Shown here: positions 7,896 through 15,965 of the stretch, in pieces
Position numbering within the stretch: the first letter of the stretch is position 1
Layout of the letters: each line of letters starts with the position of its first letter
From: Enterobacteriaceae bacterium UBA5654
GTDB lineage: Bacteria > Pseudomonadota > Gammaproteobacteria > Enterobacterales > Enterobacteriaceae
NCBI GenBank assembly: GCA_002421005.1
Contig: DIJC01000008.1
Coordinates: 74,669-138,668, forward strand
Direction of reading: 5' to 3'
DNA length: 64,000 bases
Program-made: the position numbers and the translations under genes
Notes under the pieces: model-generated
Databases searched by the model: none
What the model saw: only the letters and a program-made list of their open reading frames with translations
Told to the model about the DNA's origin: nothing

Positions 7896-8388
7896 TTTTA
7901 CCTTCCGCCAGGCACATGGAACGCTCCATCTCGCGCCGGTTCTGCAGTCCCTTCCATTTCATGCCGCCAGCGTAAACCCAGCGGCGCATCTCTTCGCACG
8001 CACCGGCATGGTCGCCCTTGTTGAGTTTCCGCAGGAGGGTGGATTTAGAGAACGCATCGGAGCCGACGTTAAAGACGAAGCTGTAGAGCGCCGCGCGCTG
8101 ATACTCGCCCACCGGCACCTTCACCAGCTGGTCAACGGTGCGCTTTGCCGGTTGCAGGTCTTTCCACAGCAGGGCATCACATTCCCGGTCGGTGTAGGTT
8201 TTGTGCCGGACGATATCGCGCCCGGTGTGCCCGTCGCAGACCGTCCAGACACCAGCCACATCCTTATAGGCTTCATACTTCCGCCCTTCAACCCCGTCGT
8301 GGCCGCCAAGAAACGCCGTGGCGATGAGCATCGCGCCGCCGCCCGCAGCAGCGATGAGTTTTTTACGCAGACTGCTGGTCATCGGCAT
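7885..8388 (-). CDS. SAR endolysin, GH24 lysozyme
   Basis: 167 aa phage-21/P1-type muramidase. The catalytic triad reads E34-x8-D43-x5-T49 (EGRKYEAYKDVAGVWT), the T4-lysozyme pattern. The N-terminus has a weak Gly/Ala-rich hydrophobic segment (LIAAAGGGAMLIATAFLGG), a signal-anchor-release domain that lets it reach the periplasm without a large-hole holin. The ATG at 8388 is chosen because GGAG lies nine bases upstream and the holin stop is one base away. Confidence 0.92.
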   Translation of the reverse strand: MPMTSSLRKKLIAAAGGGAMLIATAFLGGHDGVEGRKYEAYKDVAGVWTVCDGHTGRDIVRHKTYTDRECDALLWKDLQPAKRTVDQLVKVPVGEYQRAALYSFVFNVGSDAFSKSTLLRKLNKGDHAGACEEMRRWVYAGGMKWKGLQNRREMERSMCLAEGKNDL

Positions 8389-8389
8389 A

Positions 8390-8629
8390 TCAGTCATCTC
8401 CAACTTTTATCGTCGGGCCGTATTTCTCCAGCGCCCTTACCTGGGCATTGGCGACCTTTCGTTTGAAGTACCAGTTAATAAGCCCGGTGACGACAATGCC
8501 CGCGATACCGGCCAGCACGCCAACGGCACTCCATTCATCAGGGCTCAGTTTTGTCAGAACACCGTTCAGGATGGTGCCGCCGGAAGTGCCGAGCGCGACA
8601 CCGGTTACGAGTTTGCTCATATGGGACAT
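8390..8629 (-). CDS. Phage 21-type holin (pinholin-like), possible dual start
   Basis: 79 aa starting MSHMSKLVTGVALGTSGGTI. Two hydrophobic helices, the first weak and Gly/Ser-rich (about 8-25), the second SAVGVLAGIAGIVVTGLINW, then a basic tail YFKRKV. This matches the phage 21 S holin, which depolarises the membrane and releases SAR endolysins. GGAGG lies eight bases before the ATG at 8629 and a second ATG follows three codons later, resembling the holin/antiholin dual start. Confidence 0.85.
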   Translation of the reverse strand: MSHMSKLVTGVALGTSGGTILNGVLTKLSPDEWSAVGVLAGIAGIVVTGLINWYFKRKVANAQVRALEKYGPTIKVGDD

Positions 8630-8713
8630 GTCTCTCACCTCCGCCAGGGGGAAGTGTGTGGGATGGATGAAAAGAAACTGCCGAAAACCGGCAGCAAATC
8701 AAAATAGTTCAGG

Positions 8714-8739
8714 CGAAAAAAAACCCGCATTGGCGGGTT
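8714..8739 (-). terminator. Intrinsic terminator upstream of the holin
   Basis: On the minus strand AACCCGC, loop CAAT, GCGGGTT, then a run of T. It lies between antiterminator Q and the lysis genes, so late transcripts must read through it. Confidence 0.75.
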
Positions 8740-8910
8740 AAGAAAAATACGGGCTTTCTTCAATTAAGCATGTCCATCATCACAAGGATATGCCTGCCCC
8801 GCATTTTAGAGATGTTTAACATTTGAACAACGGTTAACATTCATAGTTGACTTTTGTGAAGCTAATCACAGATAGATATTTATCAGCATAATTTATGCCG
8901 GCTCATATTC

Positions 8911-8939
8911 AAAAAAAAGCCTGCTCAGAGAAGCAGGCT
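8911..8939 (-). terminator. Second intrinsic terminator, tR'-like
   Basis: On the minus strand AGCCTGCT, six-base loop, AGCAGGCT, then eight T. The position, downstream of Q and before the lysis cassette, is that of lambda tR', the terminator overridden by Q. The rest of 8640-9120 shows no convincing gene; a plus-strand frame at 8895-9101 lies across this hairpin. Confidence 0.75.
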
Positions 8940-9122
8940 ACAGGGAGCAAATATTCATTCAGTATTATCGCTGGTGGTGATGGATTGCGTGGGTGGTCGC
9001 CTGATGACACAGACTGGACCACCCAGCAGAGGGGTATTCACCACATACTGAGTAAGGTTCACAAACGCTGTTCGATCAATGAATCAGCTGGTACTTTTTA
9101 GAAATTGTGATCAGGAGCCAAT

Positions 9123-9156
9123 AACACAAGCCCGCCGAAGCGAGCCTGTGTTATTT
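9123..9156 (-). terminator. Hairpin after hicB
   Basis: Near-perfect inverted repeat with outer arms AACACA (9123-9128) and TGTGTT (9147-9152) and a central TTCG-type loop on the minus strand, just past the hicB stop. Confidence 0.6.
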
Positions 9157-9167
9157 ATCTTGGGCTA

Positions 9168-9572
9168 TCAGATAGTCACTTCGAGTTGATGGCCCAGCGC
9201 AGCCAGAGCTTTCTGAACAGTATCGATTTTGGTCGAATGCTTCAGATCAAAAAGCCGGGTCACTTCCTGCTTTTTCACTGCCATGCGTGTGGCGAGTTCA
9301 ACCTGAGTAATCCCGGAGTCTACGAAGGCATTGAGCATCAGTACCTTCGCCGCAACGCTGGCCGGCACTTCAACGAAATCGCCGGTGATTTTACCGGGTT
9401 CAGGCACCTTTTGCCCGTCCTCAAAGTAAAACTCAAACGCAGTAACCAGAGCGTCCAGCGCCATAAATAACGCCTCTTCTCTGGTATCGCCCTGCGTCAA
9501 TGCTTCCGGGATATCCGGGAACGAAACAACATATCCGCCGGTATCCGGCTCAAGGTTTACGGGATATCGCAT
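9168..9572 (-). CDS. hicB: HicB antitoxin
   Basis: 134 aa. The N-terminal HicB fold (MRYPVNLEPDTGGYVVSFPD followed by EALTQGDTREEALFMALDAL) binds the toxin. The C-terminus is an XRE-type helix-turn-helix (SGITQVELATRMAVKKQEVTRLFD) that represses the operon. It lies 51 bases downstream of hicA on the same strand. A hairpin followed by T on the plus strand (9598-9625) sits between the two genes. Confidence 0.92.
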   Translation of the reverse strand: MRYPVNLEPDTGGYVVSFPDIPEALTQGDTREEALFMALDALVTAFEFYFEDGQKVPEPGKITGDFVEVPASVAAKVLMLNAFVDSGITQVELATRMAVKKQEVTRLFDLKHSTKIDTVQKALAALGHQLEVTI

Positions 9573-9623
9573 ATTGTCTTGATGAATCTCAGCGAGTACC
9601 AGCCCCCGGAGAGGCTGGTTTTT

Positions 9624-9800
9624 TTATTTCAGGCCAAGCTGCTTAATGATGGCCTTTCGTAATGGTTCTTTTATCTCACTTCCGGGGTGCCGTGGCATTA
9701 CGCTTCGTTTTCCCCCGTATTGTAGTTTCAGATGGTTAGTACCGTTTGAAACCACAACCCCCTGAGATTCAAGCCACCGCCTGAACTCGCTTTGCTTCAT
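9624..9800 (-). CDS. hicA: HicA toxin (mRNA interferase)
   Basis: 58 aa, MKQSEFRRWLESQGVVVSNG. It has the double-stranded RNA-binding-like HicA fold with the active-site region TNHLKL and the conserved VMPRHPGSEIKEPLRKAIIK and terminal KQLGLK. GGAGG lies before the ATG. hicA precedes hicB in the usual order. As a stable toxin with a labile partner it could stabilise the prophage or act as abortive defence. Confidence 0.9.
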   Translation of the reverse strand: MKQSEFRRWLESQGVVVSNGTNHLKLQYGGKRSVMPRHPGSEIKEPLRKAIIKQLGLK

Positions 9801-9890
9801 CCCTCCTCCATTCTGTTGAACATGTGATTATAGTAATCAATTATGCTTACCATGTCAACATTTATGTTTACTTTTGAGTGAGGGATCTAC

Positions 9891-9919
9891 AATAAAAAAA
9901 CCCGCACGGAGGCGGGTTT
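9891..9919 (-). terminator. Intrinsic terminator after Q
   Basis: Arms AAACCCGC (9898-9905) and GCGGGTTT (9912-9919), with a T tract on the minus strand, about 90 bases past the antiterminator stop codon. Confidence 0.8.
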
Positions 9920-10008
9920 AGTGTGGAATATCTCTTGGGCGCTATACTCCACGATTTGAAGCATACATTACAACTTCGGACAAAAGCAAGTTCTACGCTG
10001 CGAAATCT

Positions 10009-10815
10009 CTAAATATTGCTCTTATCATCACGAAAGCTGGTTGCGGTCTCAAAGGCGGTTTCAGCCCTTTGTTCCTGTCGATGGCAAAAGTCCACCAGCA
10101 GCTCGAGAAACGGCTTCCAGTTGCGAGTCCATGTTCTGACATGCAGATCCGGTATGCGCTTCAGTATCACTCGGTGCGCAGCAGTAGAGGGTAACGAGGA
10201 AAATCCATTGCCGCCACAGCGTTCACATTCCTTGAACACTGGTGCACCATGTTCTTTGGTTGCTTTGCGATCGAGGACTTCCCCCTTCCCACCGCAACAA
10301 TGGCAACGGGCATGAATGACCCCTTTCCCATAGCATGTGCCGCAGATGTGCCTCACCAGCTCACGCTTAATTTTCGCTGGCACCACCTCAACACCATCTG
10401 AATTGATAATGCCTGGATATTTCACCACATCTTCATATTGTGATGTAAAACCAGTGCCACTACAGCTGTGACACGTCACAGTAGTTGCTGCCGATCGTGA
10501 GTATTCTGCAAAAGCAAACTGCGCCAGGAGTTGCATACACCTTCCGAATTCACCACCCGCTGCTTTGCGCACATTCTTCGGAGCAATGTCCATAGCGTGC
10601 CGGGCAAGCGCCTGAACGGCCAGTTGTTCATCCGATTTGCTCACACCTGCTTTGCCCAGATATGCGGCCAGCCCAAAACGTGCCTTGCTGCTGGTGGTGC
10701 CTAATGCAGCCATAATATCGGTGCCGGTAAGTCGATCAGGGCCTGTACTACTGACTGTGTCGCTGATATGCATACTCTGAGGACTGAAATGTTTGAGTGC
10801 TGCTTCCAGTTTCAT
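10009..10815 (-). CDS. Phage late antitermination protein Q, zinc-finger type
   Basis: 268 aa. The middle carries four DnaJ-like CxxCxGxG repeats (CHSCSGTG, CGTCYGKG, CHCCGGKG, CERCGGNG; residues about 114-205) that bind zinc, as in lambdoid Q proteins of the YbcQ type. Q modifies RNA polymerase at the late promoter so it passes terminators. The ATG overlaps the rusA stop (ATGA). Two terminators between here and the holin are the likely targets. Confidence 0.85.
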   Translation of the reverse strand: MKLEAALKHFSPQSMHISDTVSSTGPDRLTGTDIMAALGTTSSKARFGLAAYLGKAGVSKSDEQLAVQALARHAMDIAPKNVRKAAGGEFGRCMQLLAQFAFAEYSRSAATTVTCHSCSGTGFTSQYEDVVKYPGIINSDGVEVVPAKIKRELVRHICGTCYGKGVIHARCHCCGGKGEVLDRKATKEHGAPVFKECERCGGNGFSSLPSTAAHRVILKRIPDLHVRTWTRNWKPFLELLVDFCHRQEQRAETAFETATSFRDDKSNI

Positions 10816-11180
10816 TGCTTAGCCCTCTCAATTGATGAAATTAAAATCTGTCCTGTTTCACCCCATCGTTTTGTAACGCGAAAATCCCAGATGTGAGCAT
10901 CGTCGGCGAACAGAGCATCCATAAGTGCCTTGATCATGTTGTCTGCATCGGGCTTTTGCTGGTGCGCCTGACCTTTCATCGCTGCGCGTTTCTTCTGGCT
11001 CCAGCTGGCAGGCATGGGAATGACAAATGTGATGTGCCCGCCAGTTTCCGGCATCACCAGCCCGTTCAGGCGAACTTCATCGCAAAAAGCCCTGTAGCGC
11101 AGAACCACATCCCGTTTTTTCCATTTATCTGCACGCGTCATGCGCGGCTTACCCATTGGAATAATATTAAAAATCTGCAT
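10812..11180 (-). CDS. rusA: RusA-type Holliday junction resolvase
   Basis: 122 aa, the usual RusA length. It contains KPDADNMIKALMDAL and FADDAHIWD, which carry the three conserved Asp that bind the catalytic metal, and the N-terminal MGKPRMTRADKW basic region. It resolves recombination intermediates during phage replication. The frame overlaps the helicase gene by 14 bases and its stop overlaps the Q start. Confidence 0.93.
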   Translation of the reverse strand: MQIFNIIPMGKPRMTRADKWKKRDVVLRYRAFCDEVRLNGLVMPETGGHITFVIPMPASWSQKKRAAMKGQAHQQKPDADNMIKALMDALFADDAHIWDFRVTKRWGETGQILISSIERAKQ

Positions 11181-12543
11181 ATGCCGACTGGCTCCCTTTC
11201 GAATAGCGCCGCGCCTGAGCCCTTACTGGCGGCGCAGTTCTGGCTTTTGCCTCATCCTGATCAATAGGAAGGAAGTGACCGTTGAAGAACCGGCGATACA
11301 CAGTGCCCAGCTCACCATTTCGCTGTTTGGTGATGTTGATCTCAGCGATACCTTTTGCCGGAGATTCCGGGTTATAAACCTCGTCACGATAGAGCATCAT
11401 AATTAAGTCAGCGTCTGCCTCGATCTCACCGGAGTTTTTAAGGTCAGAGTTCATAGGGCGTTTGTTCGGGCGTGATTCAACGCCGCGCGAAAGCTGGCTC
11501 AGCGCAATAACAGGTGTCTGGTTCGCTTTCGCCAGGCGCTTGAGTCCTTTGGAAACGTCGCCAACAGCCAGATCGTACCGCGCTGTACTTTGAATTTTAA
11601 TTAACGCAAGGTAGTCCACCACCACCAGCGCGATTTCCGGATGGGCCATTTTCCAGCGCGTAGCCGTCTGACATATTTGTTCAACGGTCAGATCGTTAGC
11701 ATCCACCATCCAGATATTACGGCCGGTCAGGTGTGCGACACCCGTCGTGAGACGAGCCCAGTCTTCATTGTTAAAACGGTCAACGGCTTTTAAGCGCGAA
11801 ACGGGCATTCCACCAGCGGCGGAAACCATACGCTCGCCGATCTGAATATTTGCCATCTCCATGCTGAAGAACAGTACGCCGTGGCCCTGTTCAGAAACCT
11901 TGTCGATAATGTCCAGTGCCAGCTCGGTTTTGCCCATCGAAGGCCGAGCTGCGATAAATACCAGGTCAGTAATATCAATGCCACCCGTTTTTGCATCAAG
12001 GTCTTCGATCCCCGTCAGCAAACTGCGCCCCTCTTCTTTTCCCTCCATTCTTGCTTCCACACGGGCAACAACATCAGGTAACAGGTCGTCTATGTGCACG
12101 GGATTGATGGTGTCAGCGTCGATACTGATTACTGACATCACCTGACGGGCGTGTTCCAGGGCAGCAACTGCGGCATCACCGGTTTTCGCATCCCGGATGC
12201 CGACAAGTGCTTCTGTCATGGCTTTTTCAGCGTCGCGGACTGCGGCATTGCGGATCAGCATGGACGCATATGAGTTAAGTGCTGATTTGGCCCAGGCAAT
12301 GCTCGACGACGCCATAATCGTTGCGCTCAACCCAGGGAGAATTTCGCAGAGCAACAACGGGTCAATTACCCCGCTGCGCGCCTGGCGACAGATCCCTGAA
12401 TAGATTTCCCGGTACTGGTGCACAGAGAACACGCTTCCCGGCACGCGGGATAGAATATCAAGCACTTCGGGATCGGCACCGCGCAGAAAAATAGCGCCGA
12501 TCACAGCTCCCTCAAGATCGGGATTTTTCCATATCGGAGTCAT
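11167..12543 (-). CDS. DnaB-like replicative helicase
   Basis: 458 aa. N-terminal DnaB domain (residues 1-110), linker, then a RecA-type motor with Walker A ARPSMGKTE (199-207) and Walker B VVVDYLALI (from 307). A helicase/loader pair (this gene and the DnaC-like gene) is one of the two standard solutions in lambdoid phages, replacing the lambda P protein. The stop of the loader gene and the start of this one overlap by four bases. Confidence 0.93.
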   Translation of the reverse strand: MTPIWKNPDLEGAVIGAIFLRGADPEVLDILSRVPGSVFSVHQYREIYSGICRQARSGVIDPLLLCEILPGLSATIMASSSIAWAKSALNSYASMLIRNAAVRDAEKAMTEALVGIRDAKTGDAAVAALEHARQVMSVISIDADTINPVHIDDLLPDVVARVEARMEGKEEGRSLLTGIEDLDAKTGGIDITDLVFIAARPSMGKTELALDIIDKVSEQGHGVLFFSMEMANIQIGERMVSAAGGMPVSRLKAVDRFNNEDWARLTTGVAHLTGRNIWMVDANDLTVEQICQTATRWKMAHPEIALVVVDYLALIKIQSTARYDLAVGDVSKGLKRLAKANQTPVIALSQLSRGVESRPNKRPMNSDLKNSGEIEADADLIMMLYRDEVYNPESPAKGIAEINITKQRNGELGTVYRRFFNGHFLPIDQDEAKARTAPPVRAQARRYSKGSQSAYADF

Positions 12544-13418
12544 GCTGCTACTCCGCGGTTACTGCGAAAACTTTCCCAGCTGAAAGCCAGTTTGTTAATC
12601 CCCCCGTCAGTGACCCGATCAACAATACGCTCTCCAATGGTTTCCTTGAGTTGCTCAAAAGTCAGATTGCTGATCAGAATAGTCGGCAGAATACTTTCAT
12701 ACCGGGCGTTGATGACCTCCTGCAAAATGGTCATCTCTGTCGCGCTGCCGAACTGTACCCCAACCTCGTCGATAATCAGAAGGTCCAGGGTGGCAAAGTG
12801 CTCAATGACTTCTTCCTCACTGCTTTCTGCATTGTGCCGCCAGGTGCTTTTCACCGCGCGGATTAGGCGCATGACGTCGGTGATCTCCACTTTCGCCAGA
12901 TGATTGCGAATAATGACCTTTGCCAGCGAAACAGCTAAATGGTTTTTGCCAGTACCGCATGTGCCGGTCATGACAAGCCCGGTGCCTGCCTGCAGACGCT
13001 CGGGCCATGTGGCGGCATATCGCTGGCAGGCAGCCAGATTTTTGGCAGCGTCAGGGTTAATCACCTGATAGTTCTCAAACTCACAGGACTCGAAGCGGCG
13101 CGCAATACCGGCATTGTCCAGCAGGTCACTCACACGCAGTTCCCGCAGCGCGGCTTCGGTCCGGGCGATCTGATCCCTGACGCACTCCGGGCAGGACGAG
13201 TGAACGATATTTTCAGCGCCACGAAGGGCTTTGCCGATCAGCGCCATGCGTTTGTAATCCCCGTGAATGTCACATGACACCGTGGTGATCTCGCCGGCAT
13301 CCCAGCTGCTCCACCGCCATGGTTTTTTATGCTCCACTGCAAACTCAAGTTCTTCGGTTAATGCGTCACGCTTAGCCAGCAAATTATCTCTTTCTTCACG
13401 CTGTTTGATATTCAACAT
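12540..13418 (-). CDS. DnaC-like helicase loader (AAA+ ATPase)
   Basis: 292 aa. Walker A GTCGTGKNH (152-160) and Walker B LDLLIIDEVG (211-220), with sensor/Arg-finger region near LISNLTFEQLKE. The N-terminal part has CDIH and CPEC (residues 49-52 and 76-79), a likely zinc site. It loads the adjacent DnaB-like helicase on phage origin DNA. It is followed without gap by that helicase gene. Confidence 0.9.
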   Translation of the reverse strand: MLNIKQREERDNLLAKRDALTEELEFAVEHKKPWRWSSWDAGEITTVSCDIHGDYKRMALIGKALRGAENIVHSSCPECVRDQIARTEAALRELRVSDLLDNAGIARRFESCEFENYQVINPDAAKNLAACQRYAATWPERLQAGTGLVMTGTCGTGKNHLAVSLAKVIIRNHLAKVEITDVMRLIRAVKSTWRHNAESSEEEVIEHFATLDLLIIDEVGVQFGSATEMTILQEVINARYESILPTILISNLTFEQLKETIGERIVDRVTDGGINKLAFSWESFRSNRGVAA

Positions 13419-13433
13419 TTAAAATCTCCTGAG

Positions 13434-14279
13434 TCACCAGTTGCAGTCTGTTTTGCCATAGTCCTGTTCACTAAAGCCGGATACCGGCAGCATTCCAGGA
13501 CGCCCACCTCCCGGAGCGGATGGAGCAAGCCAGGACTCTTCGAAATGGCGATCGGGACCAAAGAACGTTACAGCCTGCTTGACGTATTGAGTGCCTGCGT
13601 TGCCCGTTGCGCGAACGTATGCTGCATAACGCTTTACGCCTTCCAGCATGTCATCTGGCTTGACCCCTTCTTTCAATCGGGCTTTCCATGCTTTGAAAGC
13701 TGACGCTTTAGGATTACCACCAGCGCGCTTGGGATACGCCTGCCAGGCTGTTTCAAAATCAGGTAAATAACCCTGCTTTGCAGTGGGTAAAGGCTCATCG
13801 GCTTTAGCCGGTGTGCCAATAGATTTAATATCTGTTGTAGTCTTTGTTGTAGTAACCATAGGAGATCGGGCGTTTTTGCCCTCATCCATCAGGGCAATCT
13901 GCATCTCTCGATCAGGGCAATTTGCCCCGTTCGATGAGTGCAGATGTTTTTCTTCCTGAAGAAGGGGTGAATCCGGGTTAATGGTGTAAAAATTGGTGCG
14001 ATCATGCTGAGATTTGTTAAGTTGCTTTGCATACAGGCAGCCCTGCTTAACCAACGAGGTGAAAGCACGTTTAACGGTATCTTCAGACCAGAACGGGAAC
14101 TGCTTTGCCCAGGACTCATAGGTGTTGAATACCCAGCGAAGGCCGCCATAATCGACACCCTGATCTTTGTCGTTGATCCAGTAGTTAACCTGCTGCAACA
14201 CTATTGCTTCGTTAAGGCCGATGCGCACCGCTAATTCAGGGTTAATAACCAGCGGGCGGAAATTAAAAAGCAGGCTCAT
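13434..14279 (-). CDS. Phage replication initiation protein (O-like, winged helix)
   Basis: 281 aa from the chosen ATG at 14279, which has GGAGG eight bases upstream; an upstream start at 14306 lacks this. The N-terminus MSLLFNFRPLVINPELAVRI and the segment WVFNTYESWAKQFPFWSEDTVKRAF form a winged-helix domain of the kind in O-type initiators. The C-terminal half (FETAWQAYPKRAGGNPKASA) is found in phage replication proteins. Likely binds the phage origin and recruits the helicase loader. Confidence 0.8.
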   Translation of the reverse strand: MSLLFNFRPLVINPELAVRIGLNEAIVLQQVNYWINDKDQGVDYGGLRWVFNTYESWAKQFPFWSEDTVKRAFTSLVKQGCLYAKQLNKSQHDRTNFYTINPDSPLLQEEKHLHSSNGANCPDREMQIALMDEGKNARSPMVTTTKTTTDIKSIGTPAKADEPLPTAKQGYLPDFETAWQAYPKRAGGNPKASAFKAWKARLKEGVKPDDMLEGVKRYAAYVRATGNAGTQYVKQAVTFFGPDRHFEESWLAPSAPGGGRPGMLPVSGFSEQDYGKTDCNW

Positions 14280-14407
14280 TCTGAACCCCTCCTGAAAAGC
14301 TGACACTCAAGGCTCCATCCAGCGCCAGGCAAAGCCAGGCCGCATGGATCGCGAGAAACGATATCCAGTTGCTTAACCTGATCTTCGCTAGTGATTGGGT
14401 ATGACAT
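14276..14407 (-). CDS. 43-residue phage protein between cro and the O-like gene
   Basis: MSYPITSEDQVKQLDIVSRD followed by PCGLALPGAGWSLECQLFRR. AAGGGG lies shortly before the ATG. The ATG falls at the stop region of the cro-like gene and the stop overlaps the next ATG (ATGA). The two-sided coupling supports expression, in the position lambda uses for cII. It is too short to be CII; function unknown. Confidence 0.55.
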   Translation of the reverse strand: MSYPITSEDQVKQLDIVSRDPCGLALPGAGWSLECQLFRRGSE

Positions 14408-14408
14408 G

Positions 14409-14639
14409 TCACACCCCTTGCAGCTCTGGCCAAATTTTCTGCCAATTGTTTGGACTGAGTGATTTACGAGAAACCAGTCCCCCACTGTGAATCTCAATTT
14501 GAGCGCAGATTTCAGGGCCGATAGGTTTTCCTGTACTCATTACCTTGCGTAGGTAGTTAAGAGTGGTCCCGCAACTAAGCGCGAACTGTTTTTTCTCTTC
14601 AGGCGTTAAGGTCGCCATATACTTTTTCAGAGCTTCCAT
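14409..14639 (-). CDS. Cro/YdaS-type repressor
   Basis: 76 aa with a helix-turn-helix segment EKKQFALSCGTTLNYLRKVM and PIGPEICAQIEIHSGG, the pattern of YdaS/Cro-like prophage regulators. It is the first gene of the leftward operon, divergent from cI, with three operator-like palindromes between them. It probably lowers cI transcription and sets the lytic switch. Confidence 0.75.
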   Translation of the reverse strand: MEALKKYMATLTPEEKKQFALSCGTTLNYLRKVMSTGKPIGPEICAQIEIHSGGLVSRKSLSPNNWQKIWPELQGV

Positions 14640-14671
14640 AATTAACCTCTGTTTAAATTCTTAGTTTATAT

Positions 14672-14723
14672 TACCCGTAGGTATCAACATAATCAATACC
14701 TGTAGGTTATTTACCAACGGGTA
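14672..14723. promoter_or_regulatory. Triple operator between cro and cI (O_R-like)
   Basis: Three dodecamers of form TACC-N4-GGTA: TACCCGTAGGTA (14672-14683), TACCTGTAGGTT (14697-14708) and TACCAACGGGTA (14712-14723). The same motif recurs upstream of the rightward operon, so it is very likely the CI/Cro operator. Confidence 0.8.
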
Positions 14724-14735
14724 ACAAAAGTTAAA

Positions 14736-15416
14736 ATGAGCGCTATGGATAAATACGAAAAACGTCGTTTACGACTCATCCAATTGAGGGATGATTACTG
14801 TGATGGGAACGCCTCAAAACTCGCCCGGAAGATTGAGCGGGAGCCTTCCTACGTTCTAAGAATGCTTTGGCCGGAAGGCAAGGCAGGTAGAAAACGCATC
14901 GCCGACGATATGATGGAAGTTATCGAAAAATCGTTCGGTTTACCTCGGGGATGGATGGATGGCATTATTAGCCAAGAAAAATCGAACGTAGAATTAGTAC
15001 AACAACCAAATCCAGGGAAGAGTTATCCAGTGATCAGTTGGGTTAGTGCAGGAGCTTGGGCAGAGGCAATAGAACCTTATACCTTGAATGATGTTGAGGA
15101 GTGGTGTGAATCAGATGCTCATGTTGAAGGCGAAGGCTTTTGGCTACGGATCAAAGGTGACTCTATGACCGCTCCTGTAGGAATAAGCATTCCAGAAGGC
15201 ATGATGGTACTCTTCGATACAGGGCGTGAACCTAAGCATGGAAGCCTGGTACTGGCAAAGCTAATCGATGCCAACGAAGCCACCTTCAAGAAACTGGTTA
15301 TTGATGGTGGAGATCATTTCCTTAAACCATTGAACCCTGCCTATCCAATAATTCCCATAAATGGGAATTGCAAACTGCTCGGCGTTGCAGTCGAAGCCAG
15401 ATTAAAAATTATCTGA
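14736..15416 (+). CDS. cI: CI-type phage repressor with S24 autoprotease domain
   Basis: 226 aa (223 if the second ATG at 14745 is used). The N-terminal DNA-binding region spans about 1-75. The LexA-like C-terminus has the cleavage site A105-G106 (SWVSAGAWAE), catalytic Ser143 in KGDSMTAP and Lys175 in VLAKLID. It maintains lysogeny and is cleaved on RecA activation. No good ribosome site precedes the start, as in leaderless lambda cI from P_RM. A terminator follows directly. Confidence 0.92.
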   Translation: MSAMDKYEKRRLRLIQLRDDYCDGNASKLARKIEREPSYVLRMLWPEGKAGRKRIADDMMEVIEKSFGLPRGWMDGIISQEKSNVELVQQPNPGKSYPVISWVSAGAWAEAIEPYTLNDVEEWCESDAHVEGEGFWLRIKGDSMTAPVGISIPEGMMVLFDTGREPKHGSLVLAKLIDANEATFKKLVIDGGDHFLKPLNPAYPIIPINGNCKLLGVAVEARLKII

Positions 15417-15419
15417 TTA

Positions 15420-15443
15420 AACCCGCTTCGGCGGGTTTTTTAT
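15420..15443 (+). terminator. Terminator after cI
   Basis: ACCCGC-TTCG-GCGGGT followed by a T run, starting four bases after the cI stop. Confidence 0.85.
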
Positions 15444-15485
15444 TACCTTAAAAATCAATACCATAAAAAAAATACAAAAAAATAT

Positions 15486-15527
15486 TACCCCCAGGTATTG
15501 ACCAATATTATTACCCATAGGTATGCT
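15486..15527 (+). promoter_or_regulatory. Rightward early promoter with two CI operators (O_L/P_L-like)
   Basis: TACCCCCAGGTA (15486-15497) and TACCCATAGGTA (15512-15523) match the O_R sites. A promoter fits exactly: -35 TTGACC (15498-15503), 18-base spacer, -10 TATGCT (15522-15527). One operator abuts the -35 and the other fills the spacer, so CI would silence the operon leading to the integrase. Confidence 0.8.
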
Positions 15528-15558
15528 TCACATATCGGCAAACAACGGAGCATATGAG

Positions 15559-15765
15559 ATGACCCTCAACAAATCGAATACTTTTAAAGGCCTTTCCCTG
15601 CAACCAGGAGATGCTTTCCGCCAAATTGCGATAATGATTGAGGCGGGAATGATTTTTTCAGTTTCCGATCTCGAAGATAGCTCAGATCTGAGTGACTTTA
15701 TTTTTCAACAAGCAAGATTATACGCTGAAGCTGCTAACGATTTAGCAATGGAGAAGCTCAAATGA
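15559..15765 (+). CDS. Hypothetical early protein 1
   Basis: 68 aa, MTLNKSNTFKGLSLQPGDAF, acidic and helical toward the end. GGAG lies eight bases before the ATG at 15559, preferred over an ATG at 15523 that overlaps the operator and -10. First gene of the CI-controlled early operon, so it is expressed first on induction or infection. Function unknown; host-takeover or anti-defence roles are common for this position. Confidence 0.6.
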   Translation: MTLNKSNTFKGLSLQPGDAFRQIAIMIEAGMIFSVSDLEDSSDLSDFIFQQARLYAEAANDLAMEKLK

Positions 15766-15965
15766 TGACTCCTGTTAATATGCTTGAAAGCGTTGCGGCT
15801 GATATCTATGAGAATACATCACTTCTTGAGGTTATTTATCGCATCAACGAATTACCACCTGAAGCTGATAATGCAATCGCATGTTTAATCCGTTCAATGC
15901 AGAAAACGAATGAAACTGCATATGAGTATATTGAACAGCTCAGCAAAAAGGTCAGGGTAAAATGA
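15762..15965 (+). CDS. Hypothetical early protein 2
   Basis: 67 aa, MMTPVNMLESVAADIYENTS, highly helical and acidic, with PPEADNAIACLIRSMQKTNE. Its start overlaps the previous stop by four bases (ATGA). Not recognised. Confidence 0.6.
   Translation: MMTPVNMLESVAADIYENTSLLEVIYRINELPPEADNAIACLIRSMQKTNETAYEYIEQLSKKVRVK

Noticed and set aside
8895..9101. 68-codon plus-strand frame
   Set aside because: It runs across the minus-strand terminator at 8911-8939 and has no ribosome site.
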